Below are positions 16,658 to 25,800 of a DNA stretch of 36,543 bases, piece by piece. Every line of letters begins with the position of its first letter. Positions within the stretch are counted from its first letter, which is position 1. Origin of the DNA: CAYSDH01 sp964429805 (GTDB lineage: Bacteria > Bacteroidota > Bacteroidia > Flavobacteriales_D > JABDKJ01). Under the pieces are notes generated by a model, which was not told where the DNA came from, searched no databases, and worked only from the letters and a program-made list of their open reading frames with translations. Made by a program: the position numbers and the translations under genes. The stretch covers positions 1 to 36,543 of the forward strand of contig CAYSDH010000030.1 of the NCBI GenBank assembly GCA_964429805.1, read 5' to 3'.

Positions 16658-17365
16658 ATGGGAAGAGCATTTGAATTCCGTAAAGCAAGAAAAATGAAGC
16701 GCTGGTCAGCCATGGCCAAGACCTTCACACGCATTGGTAAGGACATAGTAATGGCCGTGAAAGAAGGCGGACCTGATCCTGAACACAACTCTAGACTGCG
16801 AGCGGTTATCCAAAATGCGAAAGCGGCAAACATGCCGAAGGATAACGTGGAGCGTGCCATTAAAAAGGCAAGCGACAAGGACACGGCAAATTACAAGGAG
16901 ACCATTTTTGAGGGTTATGGCCCACACGGTATTGCGGTGTTAGTGGAGTGTGCCACAGACAATAATAACCGAACAGTGGCAGCCGTTAGAAGCTACTTCA
17001 CCAAGTGTGACGGAAGCCTTGGCACCTCAGGGTCAGTAGATTACATGTTTGAACGAAAGTGTCACTTCAAAATAGCTAAAGGCGAATTAGATGCCGAAGA
17101 GCTCGAACTTGAGATGATAGACTTTGGTGCAGAAGAAGTATTTGTTGACGAAGAAGACATCATGATTTATGGCCACTTCCCTGATTTTGGAAACATTCAA
17201 AAAGGGCTAGAAGGACTCGGCCATGAAATCGTAGAAAGTGGATTTGAGCGCATTCCGACTAATACCAAAGAGCTCAACGAAGAGCAGCAAGCGGATGTAG
17301 AAAAGATGTTAGCCAAGTTTGAAGAAGATGATGATGTGCAAAACATCTATCACACAATGGGCTAA
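16658..17365 (+). CDS. yebC: YebC/PmpR-family protein
   Basis: 235 residues of the conserved YebC/TACO1 family: MGRAFEFRKARKMKRWSAMAKTFTRIGKDI at the N-terminus, then the block with NMPKDNVERAIKKA, the YGPHGIAVLVECATDNNNRTVAAVR segment and GSLGTSGSVDYMFERK. Members act as transcriptional regulators in some bacteria and in translation (TACO1; relief of stalling at proline stretches has been reported for YebC proteins). Cytoplasmic. The length is normal and no residue looks lost. It lies 55 bp after the MutS-like gene, so they may share a transcript, and is convergent with the next gene. Confidence 0.96.
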   Translation: MGRAFEFRKARKMKRWSAMAKTFTRIGKDIVMAVKEGGPDPEHNSRLRAVIQNAKAANMPKDNVERAIKKASDKDTANYKETIFEGYGPHGIAVLVECATDNNNRTVAAVRSYFTKCDGSLGTSGSVDYMFERKCHFKIAKGELDAEELELEMIDFGAEEVFVDEEDIMIYGHFPDFGNIQKGLEGLGHEIVESGFERIPTNTKELNEEQQADVEKMLAKFEEDDDVQNIYHTMG

Positions 17366-17401
17366 AATGAAATGCCAATCAATGGCGTGCTGACGTATCT
17401 C

Positions 17402-17959
17402 CTAACTCCTGTTCTCAGCAATTGCGAAATTGATGATGGGCTTCTTTAATTTTTTAGACCACCTCTCCATCAGTTCATCTGCCCTCTCTTCAGAATGATG
17501 CACTGTCTCTAGCTCATATTTGCGCATTCCCTCTGGATTGAACAAAATGAGTCGATAGCCATAGTCTTTATCGCTAGCGCTAAACTCCATTGGAATATCG
17601 GTGATGTGTACAAACTTCTTGTAGCCGCTAAATTTGATTTTTGCTATACCAGCGTAGTCATTCAGATTGATAGACATACGCTCAGTAGTAATACCAAAAT
17701 AGCGAGCACTTTCGTCTAGCGTGCCCGACACCGTGCTAATCTGATAATGCGACCGGGCTGTCAGAACATACAGCAGCGCAATAATAGGAACACCTAGTAC
17801 GATGAACACACCGGGATTATAGAATCCAAATACGATTAGAAGAATTAGAAAAACAGCACTTGGGATGGTGACCGCACGGTCAAAAAGAAACTGGGAAAAA
17901 CGAAGTTCGCTGGACTGTTCGTCCAATAAGAAATCATCGAGAACGCGGCTGTGCTTCAT
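17402..17959 (-). CDS. Unknown two-helix membrane protein, PH-like fold possible
   Basis: 185 residues, not recognised as a named family. A polar N-terminal stretch of about 28 residues is followed by two adjacent transmembrane helices (about 31-70, VTIPSAVFLILLIVFGFYNPGVFIVLGVPIIALLYVL). Residues 72-170 are soluble and beta-rich, ending in a helix (SEERADELMERWSKKL). This hairpin-plus-beta-domain layout resembles bacterial PH-like membrane proteins (the kind with a YqfD/bPH2 look), but the match is structural impression only. It lies downstream of the two TerB genes on the same strand, about 120 bp after a weak terminator. Confidence 0.6.
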   Translation of the reverse strand: MKHSRVLDDFLLDEQSSELRFSQFLFDRAVTIPSAVFLILLIVFGFYNPGVFIVLGVPIIALLYVLTARSHYQISTVSGTLDESARYFGITTERMSINLNDYAGIAKIKFSGYKKFVHITDIPMEFSASDKDYGYRLILFNPEGMRKYELETVHHSEERADELMERWSKKLKKPIINFAIAENRS

Positions 17960-18050
17960 TCGCCTTTAAGATACGAAATTAGAAGCTATGAATGTCTGCA
18001 GACCATAGTCTCGCCATGGGCTCAAGTTGAAATCAGGAAATGGATAAAAA

Positions 18051-18072
18051 AGAAAAACCGCTAATGAGCGAT
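18051..18072 (-). terminator. Probable terminator after TerB-like gene
   Basis: Read on the minus strand: ATCGCT, loop CATT, AGCGGT (six pairs, one wobble), then TTTTT and a further T-rich stretch. It starts 11 bp after the stop of the TerB-like gene at 18083. The stem is short, so termination may be partial. Confidence 0.45.
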
Positions 18073-18082
18073 GGCTTGGCAA

Positions 18083-18457
18083 TCAGTCTTCAGCATCTAA
18101 ATCACGCTGAAAACGCTTGATTAAATCTGCAGAAAAGCCTTTGATTTTCCCTTCTTCTGATTGCTCTATATCATTGGCCGCTTGGGCTACTAAAGTCATC
18201 GCATCAATAAATTCTGCGTACTCTGGCGCAGGGCCATGACCATGACAAAAGGAGATTACTTTTTTATAAATCTCTTCTACATCGGCATTTCGCTTTTGCT
18301 CGTAGTCAAAGGACCAGAGTACATCATTGGCCCATGGGTGGCCTTCAAACAGGTCAGACATGACTTCTTTCTCTGCCTTTTGAATCACGCCATCAGCCAT
18401 GGCTACTACGTAAAGTAACTCGCCAAGTGTGTTATACAGCCTCTCTTTCTCAGTCAT
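18083..18457 (-). CDS. TerB-like protein, copy B
   Basis: 124 residues, all helical, with the TerB/DjlA-type core: LGELLYVVAMADGVIQKAEKEVM near residues 11-33, where the acidic ADGxxxxxE loop is the family's metal-binding-like motif, and a second symmetric helix pair (AEFIDAMTLVAQAANDIEQSEE). TerB domains occur in tellurite-resistance and envelope-stress contexts; a lone cytoplasmic TerB protein has no firm function. It is the second of two tandem genes; the upstream copy ends 12 bp before it, has the same length, and is identical at about half the positions by eye, so this is a local duplication. Transcribed with copy A. Confidence 0.8.
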   Translation of the reverse strand: MTEKERLYNTLGELLYVVAMADGVIQKAEKEVMSDLFEGHPWANDVLWSFDYEQKRNADVEEIYKKVISFCHGHGPAPEYAEFIDAMTLVAQAANDIEQSEEGKIKGFSADLIKRFQRDLDAED

Positions 18458-18469
18458 GAATGGTGTTTT

Positions 18470-18844
18470 TTATGGTTGTGAGGCCATGTCTAATTCAAAA
18501 CGATGCTTGATGTCCATGGCAAACAGCTTTAGTCTTTTCTCCTCGTTGGCATCTACACCTCCAGCTGCCTGAGCGATTAGCTCCATGGCTTCTAAAAACT
18601 CACTGTACTCTTGTGCCGGACCGTACGCTCTGCAGAACTTTATGGCCCGATCATAGACCTCTTCTAGATTCGAGTTTTTTAGCTCTTCAACCTTAAACGA
18701 CCACACTATGTCCATTGCCCACTTATGGTCTCTGAATATGTCTGCTATCGCTTCCTTTTCTTCTTTTTGGATTACCCCATCAGCCATGGCAATGACATAG
18801 AGTAGCTCTCCTAGTGTTTCGTATAGTGCGTTCTTATCGGTCAT
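18470..18844 (-). CDS. TerB-like protein, copy A
   Basis: 124 residues, colinear with copy B without any gap. The N-terminal half is the most conserved between the copies (LGELLYVIAMADGVIQKEEKE); the C-terminal twenty residues differ most. Conserved Trp42 and Trp48 in KWAMDIVWSF and Cys70 (FCRAYGPA) are shared with copy B. No signal peptide or membrane helix is present, so it should be cytoplasmic. It is first in the two-gene unit: a candidate promoter is found directly upstream, and a strong terminator closes the preceding arylsulfotransferase unit. Function unknown; divergence of the copies suggests both are kept by selection. Confidence 0.8.
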   Translation of the reverse strand: MTDKNALYETLGELLYVIAMADGVIQKEEKEAIADIFRDHKWAMDIVWSFKVEELKNSNLEEVYDRAIKFCRAYGPAQEYSEFLEAMELIAQAAGGVDANEEKRLKLFAMDIKHRFELDMASQP

Positions 18845-18866
18845 GATTACAGTTGAATGTATGAAA

Positions 18867-18898
18867 CGAAAATAGGTGATTCACTCTCGGTTTTCAAA
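18867..18898 (-). promoter_or_regulatory. Candidate Bacteroidota-type promoter for the TerB pair
   Basis: On the minus strand TTTG (18898-18895) is followed after 20 bp by TATTTTCG (18874-18867), one base from the TAnnTTTG consensus of the phylum's main sigma factor. Transcription would start about 15 bases before the ATG at 18844. The position between a terminator and a gene start supports it. Confidence 0.45.
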
Positions 18899-18923
18899 CG
18901 GAATGTAATCACCGAGTGGGTAT

Positions 18924-18956
18924 AAAAAAATGGGGTGAACATTTCCACCCCATTTT
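18924..18956 (-). terminator. Strong rho-independent terminator of the arylsulfotransferase-like unit
   Basis: AAAATGGGGTG (18927-18937) and CACCCCATTTT (18946-18956) pair perfectly over eleven positions with an eight-base loop. On the minus strand the stem is followed by seven T. It lies 24 bp after the stop at 18980, and ends the transcript of the two arylsulfotransferase-like genes before the TerB unit begins. Confidence 0.9.
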
Positions 18957-18979
18957 ACCTCTAGATCCTGTTCAAAATC

Positions 18980-20638
18980 TTATCTAGCAATAATAAGTTT
19001 TCTAGCTTCTGAGTCGCCAATACGCACAAAGTAGATTCCGTCTTTAAAATCAGAAATATCGAGATACTTTCTTCCGCCATAATCGGAAAACGACCTCATT
19101 ACTCTGCCAAACACGTCTACAATTTCGACTTGGGCCTGCACGCCAGCCATCCACTCCATAGCTACCCAGTTTTCCGCTGGATTAGGATAGATGTTGAGCA
19201 TATACATGTCTATGTCATCAATAGAGTTTAGGATGTCTTCACAAAAGCTAGAGTCTGGCTCTAACTCTATGTATCCCTGTGGACTCAAGTCTGCACCATC
19301 AAAGGCCGCATAGTCCAGCGGGTAGCGCTTCATGCGGAAAGTGAGGTTATTGTTAATAGCCAGGGAGTCTCCTTGAGTTGCTGGCGCACCGCCAACAAGT
19401 GGCGTTTTATATTCCCAGACTATCTGTCCACTAGGTGTCATCTCAAAGCTGTATCCAAATCGGCCTGAGGTAATCAGTGTGTTGCCATTAGGCAAGCACT
19501 GCACGCTAGAAAGTCCAGTAGAATAAAGTTCTGTCGGAGTAGGATGCTGGAATGTCTCATCAAAATTTTGCGGTCCGTAGTAAGGCTCATCATAAGTATA
19601 AGACCATGAGTACATATCCCAAGGACTGGTAAGTATGTTCGCCTGCGAAAAGTCCGCCCCAACTCTATTATTAAAGACTCCGATTTTTCCATAGTGCGGA
19701 TGAGTCGGGTCTAAAAAGTCAAGCTCCCAGTGCGCGTCATGCTGGAAGTATAGCTTCTGGTCAGTGCTGTCGCCTGCTTGATAGGTGGCTGGATTACCCC
19801 AACGGTACATCAAGTCACCACCTTTACCACTAAGACCGCCAGTGTGGCCAGCAGCTTCTGCCGTGGTTGTGGTATGGTCTATAATCCAAAACTCATTGAA
19901 ATAAGGTATGCTAATCATGATTTGATCTAACTCCGCATTGTAGTCTAGCGAATTACCATGATGCCAATCTGGGTGACCATCATGTGTATCAAAATTGACG
20001 TCAATCAATCCTACTTCTTCTGAGACTACACCAAAATTGCTTTTAGTCGAGTCAAAATCTTGAATCAAGTGATCCCAGCTGTGCCATTCCCAGACTATCT
20101 CATCCGTATTTGGGTTGATTTCAAACACCCAGTCAGGCCAGAGTTCGTCTTGCGCAGTGGTCGCTGTATCTCGTCCAGCTTGCAGCGATTCCTCTTCAGT
20201 CTTAAACTCCCATGCCAGCGCAAGAATATTACCATTAGGCATTGGCGCGATGTCGTGATGTAGTCTGTTTATACTATCATTCATCGTGTAGGTCCAGATC
20301 ACATTGTTGTCCCAGTCGCGAATCTCGATGATCTCTCCTCCACCACCTGCCCAAATAGCGTCATCAGTAACGGTTGCGTCTCGCTTTGCTTTGACCAAGG
20401 TTCCGTCAGCTCTGAGGTAGGCTGTATTTCCTGGGCGCCAGTTTGTGTCGTCTTCCCACACGTGGACTATCTGCCCGCAATTATCAAGAAGGTACACGTT
20501 AGGCTGATTGTGGGGAAAGATTAGATTATATCCATCATAAGATTGCCATGGTACATAAGAGAGCAGTCCAACTGTATTCTGAGACATGGCCCCAACAGTC
20601 AGAAACAAGGCTATAATAACGAGTAGTGATTTATTCAT
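18980..20638 (-). CDS. Arylsulfotransferase-fold (ASST) secreted protein with T9SS domain, copy 2
   Basis: 552 residues from ATG 20638; a TTG five codons earlier is unlikely. A signal peptide (to about AMS-Q20) precedes a six-bladed-propeller-like body of the ASST family (PAPS-independent aryl-sulfate sulfotransferases). Conserved blocks: VYLLDNCGQIVHVWED, LHHDIAPMPNGNILALAWE, EWHSWDHLIQDFD, DWHHGNSLDYN, YRWGNPATY, FQHDAHW and LPNGNTLITSGR. The His-rich motifs are where the family's catalytic and substrate histidines lie, but the sulfotransfer reaction is unproven for this branch. From about residue 480 comes a type A T9SS domain (NIYPNPAENWVAMEW, GIYFVRIG), so it is exported to the surface. 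It begins 31 bp after its paralogue. Confidence 0.85.
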   Translation of the reverse strand: MNKSLLVIIALFLTVGAMSQNTVGLLSYVPWQSYDGYNLIFPHNQPNVYLLDNCGQIVHVWEDDTNWRPGNTAYLRADGTLVKAKRDATVTDDAIWAGGGGEIIEIRDWDNNVIWTYTMNDSINRLHHDIAPMPNGNILALAWEFKTEEESLQAGRDTATTAQDELWPDWVFEINPNTDEIVWEWHSWDHLIQDFDSTKSNFGVVSEEVGLIDVNFDTHDGHPDWHHGNSLDYNAELDQIMISIPYFNEFWIIDHTTTTAEAAGHTGGLSGKGGDLMYRWGNPATYQAGDSTDQKLYFQHDAHWELDFLDPTHPHYGKIGVFNNRVGADFSQANILTSPWDMYSWSYTYDEPYYGPQNFDETFQHPTPTELYSTGLSSVQCLPNGNTLITSGRFGYSFEMTPSGQIVWEYKTPLVGGAPATQGDSLAINNNLTFRMKRYPLDYAAFDGADLSPQGYIELEPDSSFCEDILNSIDDIDMYMLNIYPNPAENWVAMEWMAGVQAQVEIVDVFGRVMRSFSDYGGRKYLDISDFKDGIYFVRIGDSEARKLIIAR

Positions 20639-20669
20639 ATAAAATTGGTTCAAAAATGTAAGTCTTTGG

Positions 20670-22325
20670 TTATTTGATAATCTTATTGGTTCGTGTTCTT
20701 CGAGAGTCTATCCCTGTGAGATGAACGAGATATACTCCGTCTGAAAACCTGTTAATGTCAATCGCAAGTTCAGAATCACTGATGCGACCGCTCTCTATGA
20801 GTCTACCTGAAAGGTCAAAGCATCTGTAGTCTATCGCTTCTGTTGTTCTGTTTGAAATATACAAGTGCGCATCAAGTGGGTCAAAATAGGTGTAGACGTT
20901 GCTAAGGAGCACTTGCTCGGCCAAAGTTGTAGGCTCGAAGATTTGACAGTCTGAAGGCAGAGGATTTAACTCTATCGGATCACCCGGTGTCAAATCTTTT
21001 CCAATCAAACCAGGAAAATCAGGCAGGTAACGTTCAAATCTAAAACTTCCTCCACCAGATTGATTCCACTGCTGACCCTGAAATACTGGCCCTCCGCCTG
21101 AAATGGTATGCCTGTATTCCCATACTACTTCACCATCTGGAGTTACTTCAATTGTTCGGCCTTGAGTGGTGACATTAATAAGCATATTGCCATTAGGCTG
21201 CGCTTGAGTCCCTCCCTGGTTTTGAGAGAACATGTTTGTTGGTGGATTGTCTTCATACGACCAAATAACGTCTTCTGGTCCGTAGGCCCCCGTGCCTGGG
21301 TCAGCGTAATTGCCATTAGAATCGAGTACAGGCATGAAGATATCGGCCGTAGAATAATCTACACCGGGCTGGCCGATGCCATTATTAAACACTGAAAACC
21401 CGCCTTCATTTGGATGTCCTTCTGGCAGCCACTTGACATCATGCTGTCCATGAAAAATCTGATCATCATTGGTGCCGCGACCATAGTTGGCCGGATTTCC
21501 CCAGCGGTAAAGTAAATCTCCTCCCTTTCCGCTATTACCACCACTGTGGCTCGCTGCTTCAGCAGAAGTGGTGCTATGGTCTATGATCCATATCTCCCCA
21601 AAGTCTTTGACGCTTATTGCAATTTCGTCTCGCTCGGCATTGTAGTCTATGCCATTGGCATGCTGCCAGTCTCCACCTGAAAAACCTCCTGACGGAGGGT
21701 TTGCATTGATGTCTACCAACTCAGGGTGGTCGCTGACTACACCAAAGTTTAAAGCGCCTGAGTCAAAGTCTTGGATTAGGTGATCCCACACGTGCCACTC
21801 CCACACCACACTCAGACTGTTACTGCCAATAGGCTCAACTTCAACAATTCTCAGAGGCGAGTAGGTCACTGCATTTTCAGCACCATTTGCCACGGCATCA
21901 CCCGCTGTCTTTGCCTCCCACGCAATGAGCAAGAAATTTCCATTATCCATAGGCTCAAGGTCATGATGCTGATGATGATCTTCTGTGGCATAGAGACTGC
22001 TCCATAGCAGCTCATTATCCCAACTGTATCGTTCTAACCTTCCTCCTACTCCACCTCCAACGAAGGCTCCACTTTGGTTTCCCGCTCGGAGAAGCTCACC
22101 GTCATTTGTAAGGTAACAAGCCAGACCAGGGTTGGAAGAGTGTGTCCATTGATTGACCACGCGGCCACAATTATCTATGAGGTATGATCGAGACGCTGCT
22201 GTGAAAAGCGTATAGCCGTTTTGACTGAGAGAATCATTCTGAAATAAACCAACTGTCTGCTGCGCAGCGGCCGTTTCAATCATTCCAAGAAAAATGAGCA
22301 GGATAAACAGTCCTTTTCGAATCAT
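20670..22325 (-). CDS. Arylsulfotransferase-fold (ASST) secreted protein with T9SS domain, copy 1
   Basis: 551 residues from ATG 22325, the start that gives a normal signal peptide (cleavage near AAA-Q22). The open frame continues to 22409 as a second hydrophobic stretch, which is judged non-coding. The same landmarks as copy 2 appear in order: YLIDNCGRVVNQW, HHDLEPMDNGNFLLIAWE, EWHVWDHLIQDFDSGALNFGVVS, DWQHANGIDYN, WIIDHSTTSAEAASHSGG, YRWGNPANYG, HGQHDVKW, AQPNGNMLINV. The C-terminus has a T9SS-type end (DGVYLVHLTGID) with a weaker PNP region than copy 2. The nearly equal lengths and block order show a tandem duplication with considerable divergence. A perfect AT-rich inverted repeat lies 13 bp before the start. 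Confidence 0.85.
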   Translation of the reverse strand: MIRKGLFILLIFLGMIETAAAQQTVGLFQNDSLSQNGYTLFTAASRSYLIDNCGRVVNQWTHSSNPGLACYLTNDGELLRAGNQSGAFVGGGVGGRLERYSWDNELLWSSLYATEDHHQHHDLEPMDNGNFLLIAWEAKTAGDAVANGAENAVTYSPLRIVEVEPIGSNSLSVVWEWHVWDHLIQDFDSGALNFGVVSDHPELVDINANPPSGGFSGGDWQHANGIDYNAERDEIAISVKDFGEIWIIDHSTTSAEAASHSGGNSGKGGDLLYRWGNPANYGRGTNDDQIFHGQHDVKWLPEGHPNEGGFSVFNNGIGQPGVDYSTADIFMPVLDSNGNYADPGTGAYGPEDVIWSYEDNPPTNMFSQNQGGTQAQPNGNMLINVTTQGRTIEVTPDGEVVWEYRHTISGGGPVFQGQQWNQSGGGSFRFERYLPDFPGLIGKDLTPGDPIELNPLPSDCQIFEPTTLAEQVLLSNVYTYFDPLDAHLYISNRTTEAIDYRCFDLSGRLIESGRISDSELAIDINRFSDGVYLVHLTGIDSRRTRTNKIIK

Positions 22326-22337
22326 AGCAACCATAAG

Positions 22338-22360
22338 TACTTTTATTAGGTATAAAAGTA
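22338..22360. promoter_or_regulatory. Perfect inverted repeat before ASST copy 1 (operator or hairpin)
   Basis: TACTTTTAT (22338-22346) and ATAAAAGTA (22352-22360) are exact inverse complements around TAGGT. The repeat lies in the 111-bp spacer between the response regulator and the ASST pair, 13 bp before the ATG. There is no T run, so it is less likely a terminator than an operator or a 5'-leader hairpin. The arms are AT-rich, so chance is not excluded. Confidence 0.4.
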
Positions 22361-22436
22361 GAAATAATAGCGCCATGAGCACCCGCATAAACTGCCAAGT
22401 CATGTACACCTAGTATGAGCTTTTTTGCTCCATTTC

Positions 22437-22856
22437 TTAAAGCTCGTTCCCCACCAAGTGAAAGAGTTTTTTGAGTCGGCTTCTCAATTCTGTTTTTTCT
22501 CCGTGAGCCTTTGACACAGCGTCAAGCAACTCCGTCTTGTCAATGGGTTTGAGTAAAAAACTAACCCCACATTCTTCTGACGCTTGACGCACTTGCTCGT
22601 CATAGGCCGTTGTAAAAATCAGCTCAAAATCATAGGCCTTGAGGCTCTTCAGCAACTCAAAGCCATTTATCATGGGCATCTCGATGTCTAAAAAGAGAAT
22701 ATCAATTTCATTGTTTTCTAGAAACGCGATACACTCAGTGGGACTCCGAAACATCTCAATCATCTCCACGTCAGGACAGTAGTTTTCCAACTGCCACTCC
22801 AAGGTCTCTAGGCAGTGTACCTCATCATCTACTAATATGGCTTTGAGTTTAGACAT
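22437..22856 (-). CDS. Receiver-only response regulator (LytT type without LytTR domain)
   Basis: 139 residues: one CheY-like receiver. Acidic pocket D10/D11, phospho-acceptor Asp57 (LFLDIEMP), switch Thr in FTTAYDEQ and Lys in LLKPID are all present. The sequence style (KLKAILVDDE, KPIDKTELLDAV) is that of LytT/AgrA-type regulators, which normally continue into a LytTR DNA-binding domain of about 100 residues. Here the chain stops after a linker-like helix. Reading on past the TAA gives only eight codons before a TAG, and the next gene follows within 111 bp, so the output domain is absent rather than cut off by one mutation. The start overlaps the kinase gene by 8 bp, hence coupled translation and partnership with that kinase. 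Confidence 0.88.
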   Translation of the reverse strand: MSKLKAILVDDEVHCLETLEWQLENYCPDVEMIEMFRSPTECIAFLENNEIDILFLDIEMPMINGFELLKSLKAYDFELIFTTAYDEQVRQASEECGVSFLLKPIDKTELLDAVSKAHGEKTELRSRLKKLFHLVGNEL

Positions 22857-25800
22857 CGTAGTCTACATTTACTTCGACCCTAGTGCCTAGCGCTGTTTCT
22901 CCTGATTTTAAATCGGTAATTGTCATTCGCGTTTTAGAATTATACAACTCTTCAGTCAACTTCATTCTGTCTTCATTAATCTTCATGCCCAGAGATTTTT
23001 TTCGTGTCGCTGATTTGCTTTTCATCTTTTCAGCCATTTCTCGCCCTACACCATTGTCCTCGATTAAAATCTTTAAGCCAGTCTTACTTTGACTTACCTC
23101 AATTTTTAACTTCCCTTTCCTTTCTTCGAGGTGGAGCAAACCGTGCCATATCGCGTTTTCTACATAGGGCTGTAAGAGCAAAGGCGGTATAAGATAGTCA
23201 TTAGGGTCGATGTGCGGGTCAATGCTCACTGCATACTCAAATGCCTCGTCAAAACGCAGCCGCTCTAGCTCCATGTACAATTGTAGCGCTTCTAACTCAT
23301 CAAATAAAGTGACTTGTTTTTCTTTCGAATTTTGAAGCACAACTCTTACCAATCGTGAAAACTTGGTTAGATATCGAGAGGCCTGTTCTCTATTGTTTTT
23401 GAGAATAAAGTGATTGACCGAGTTGAGTGAGTTAAATAAAAAGTGCGGGTTCATCTGCGAACGAAGTGCGGTCATCTCCAGTTCTGACAAGCGGTTTTTA
23501 AACTCTTGTTTTTCCTTTTCTCTTCGCTCGATGTTTCGCACCCTGAGGTAAAAGGTGCCAAGCACACTTAAAAAGAGCAACAAAACGCTCAATGCGATAA
23601 ACCATCCTTCCTGCCAAAATGCTGGAACAATCTCAAATTGATACGAAGAGGAATAACTGAACTCGCCCTTTATTGGGGATCCTGACCGAACCTGAAAAGA
23701 GTACGCACCAGGTGTAAGGTTAGAGTAATAGACCGACCGCTCCAAAGATGGCTCAGACCATTGGTCATCAAGACCTTCGAGCCTAAATGAGTAAGACATT
23801 CCTCGAGGGTCAAGCGGATTTAAACCCAAGAACTCAATCAGTAAATTATTCTCCTGATAATCAAGTTTCAAATTTTCTGGTAAGCCATTGACATCAGATA
23901 CGTTAAAGCCTTTACTCTTCCAGTCTGTGTAGTTACCATTTAACCTGAGGTCTGTTACTAAAACAGGAACTTTCCGCGTCTCGCTTCTATCTTTTGACGG
24001 ATCATAGCAGACAGCACCTTTAATTGTCCCAAACCAGAATCGACCTTTTGAGTCTTTGAGCACAGCATTTTGATTGCACTCCGTGCCATAAAATCCGTTG
24101 TTGCCATTGTAGTATTCTGCTTTTATCTCCCCTGTGTCGTAAAACGTATTGAGATCTACTTTCTCCAGTCCCTCGGCAGAGCCCACCCAGAGTATGCTGT
24201 CGCCTTGCAATTCAAGTAGGAATATCATTTTTGCCTTGAGCGATGGATGGTTTGAAAAACACTCTATCTCTCCGTTTCGACTTAAGCTCAAGCCCCCGAC
24301 TGCTCCTATCCACTTGTTTCCTCTAGAGTCGTTTCGGAGCGCGATGACTTGGCTGTGGCACTCTGAAGAAGCATCATCAAAAGCAAAATTCTCAAAACGT
24401 CCGTCTTTAAATAAGGAGAATCCTATATCTGTGCCCATCCAAAGGCCTTGATCATCTTCTAAAAAGCAGCCGATATTATCATCAGCCAGTCCATCATTTT
24501 TAGAATAGATAGTGGCCTTTTTACCATCCCATTTGACCAGGCCTCCTGATGGTCCGAAGTAGCGCTCGCCTCGGCAGGCAAACCACATATCACCTTGACG
24601 ATCACGGGTGATATCAAACAGTACCAAGTCGCTCAAAGAAAAGCGCTCACTCAAGTCCTCAAACTTGCCATCATGATAGATAGTCAGTCCTATTTCGGTG
24701 CCTATCCAGATGGTGTCATTGTCTTGGTAAAAACAGCGCACTGTTCTGTGATTTAAGCCATCTTGAGTAGAGTATGTGGTCATCTCACCATCATCAATGA
24801 CGGTAATTCCACCCTGTATAGTCCCTATCCAAATTCTACCTAGATTATCTTCATGGATGTCATAGACTATATCTCCAAGCACGCCATTTTTGGAAGAATA
24901 AATTTCAAAATACTCTGCCGCCAAAATATCTACTCCTCCACCTGATGTGCCAATCCAGATATTGGAAGAACTGTCTTGATGAATGGCCCAGACATAATCA
25001 TCACTCAAGCCCTCTTTTTGAGTGACATGTGTCCACCTGCCCTCTGGCTCTAAAATTATCAGGCCCGAGCCATTCGTACCAAAAAGCACACGACCGTCAT
25101 CGGCTTCAAAAATGGTTGTGACTGTGTTTGACTCTAAAATGTCAAAGTCCTTGAAGCGCAATTCATCATTCTCTTTGATGTACACTCCCTTTTTTGAGCC
25201 ATAAAACGAGCGCCCGTCAGCAGAGGAATGCAGGCAGGTAACAGATTCGTTTTCTTTAAGCCCGCGCACGGTGTGCGGCTCAAGAGTCTCTCCATCAAAG
25301 GAAAACAAGCCACTAGCGGTGGCCAACATTAAGACACCAGAGTCTTCAAAACTCATGTCATAGATGGTCACTGAAGTCTCAATTGCTGAGACCTTACTTA
25401 CTCGACTTTGGTCTATGTCAAACTCTAAAAGCCCTTTGTCTGTGGCCAAATAAATGATGAACTCATTCTTCTCAGCCACGGCATAGACAGTGCCTATACC
25501 TCCTATTTCATCTGAGAAAAAAGTAGTTGAAATTTCATTGAGCGAGTACTGATCAATACCCAGCCGAGAGATAAACCAAATGCGATGAGAAGAGTCTTTA
25601 AAGAGCTTGAGTACAAACTTGGAGCTGAAATCACTGGTGTTGGCGATGCGAGAAAACTCAATGCCATCAAAGACATCAACCCCTATGGCTCCGGTATTTA
25701 AAAATAGCCGCCCAAGGTCATCTTCGACTATATCACTTACTTCAGATTGACTCAGCCCGTCAGAGACACTGTAGTTTTTAACGTAGCGGATCTGTGCATT

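Noticed and set aside
22326..22409. Hydrophobic N-terminal extension of ASST copy 1, or a separate small membrane peptide
   Set aside because: It begins at GTG or a weak ATG, would create two consecutive hydrophobic segments, and contains the inverted repeat; the ATG at 22325 gives a normal signal peptide.
22326..22437. LytTR domain of the response regulator hidden behind a nonsense codon
   Set aside because: Reading on in frame after the TAA gives eight codons and then TAG. Only about 110 bp lie before the next gene start, too little for the domain.
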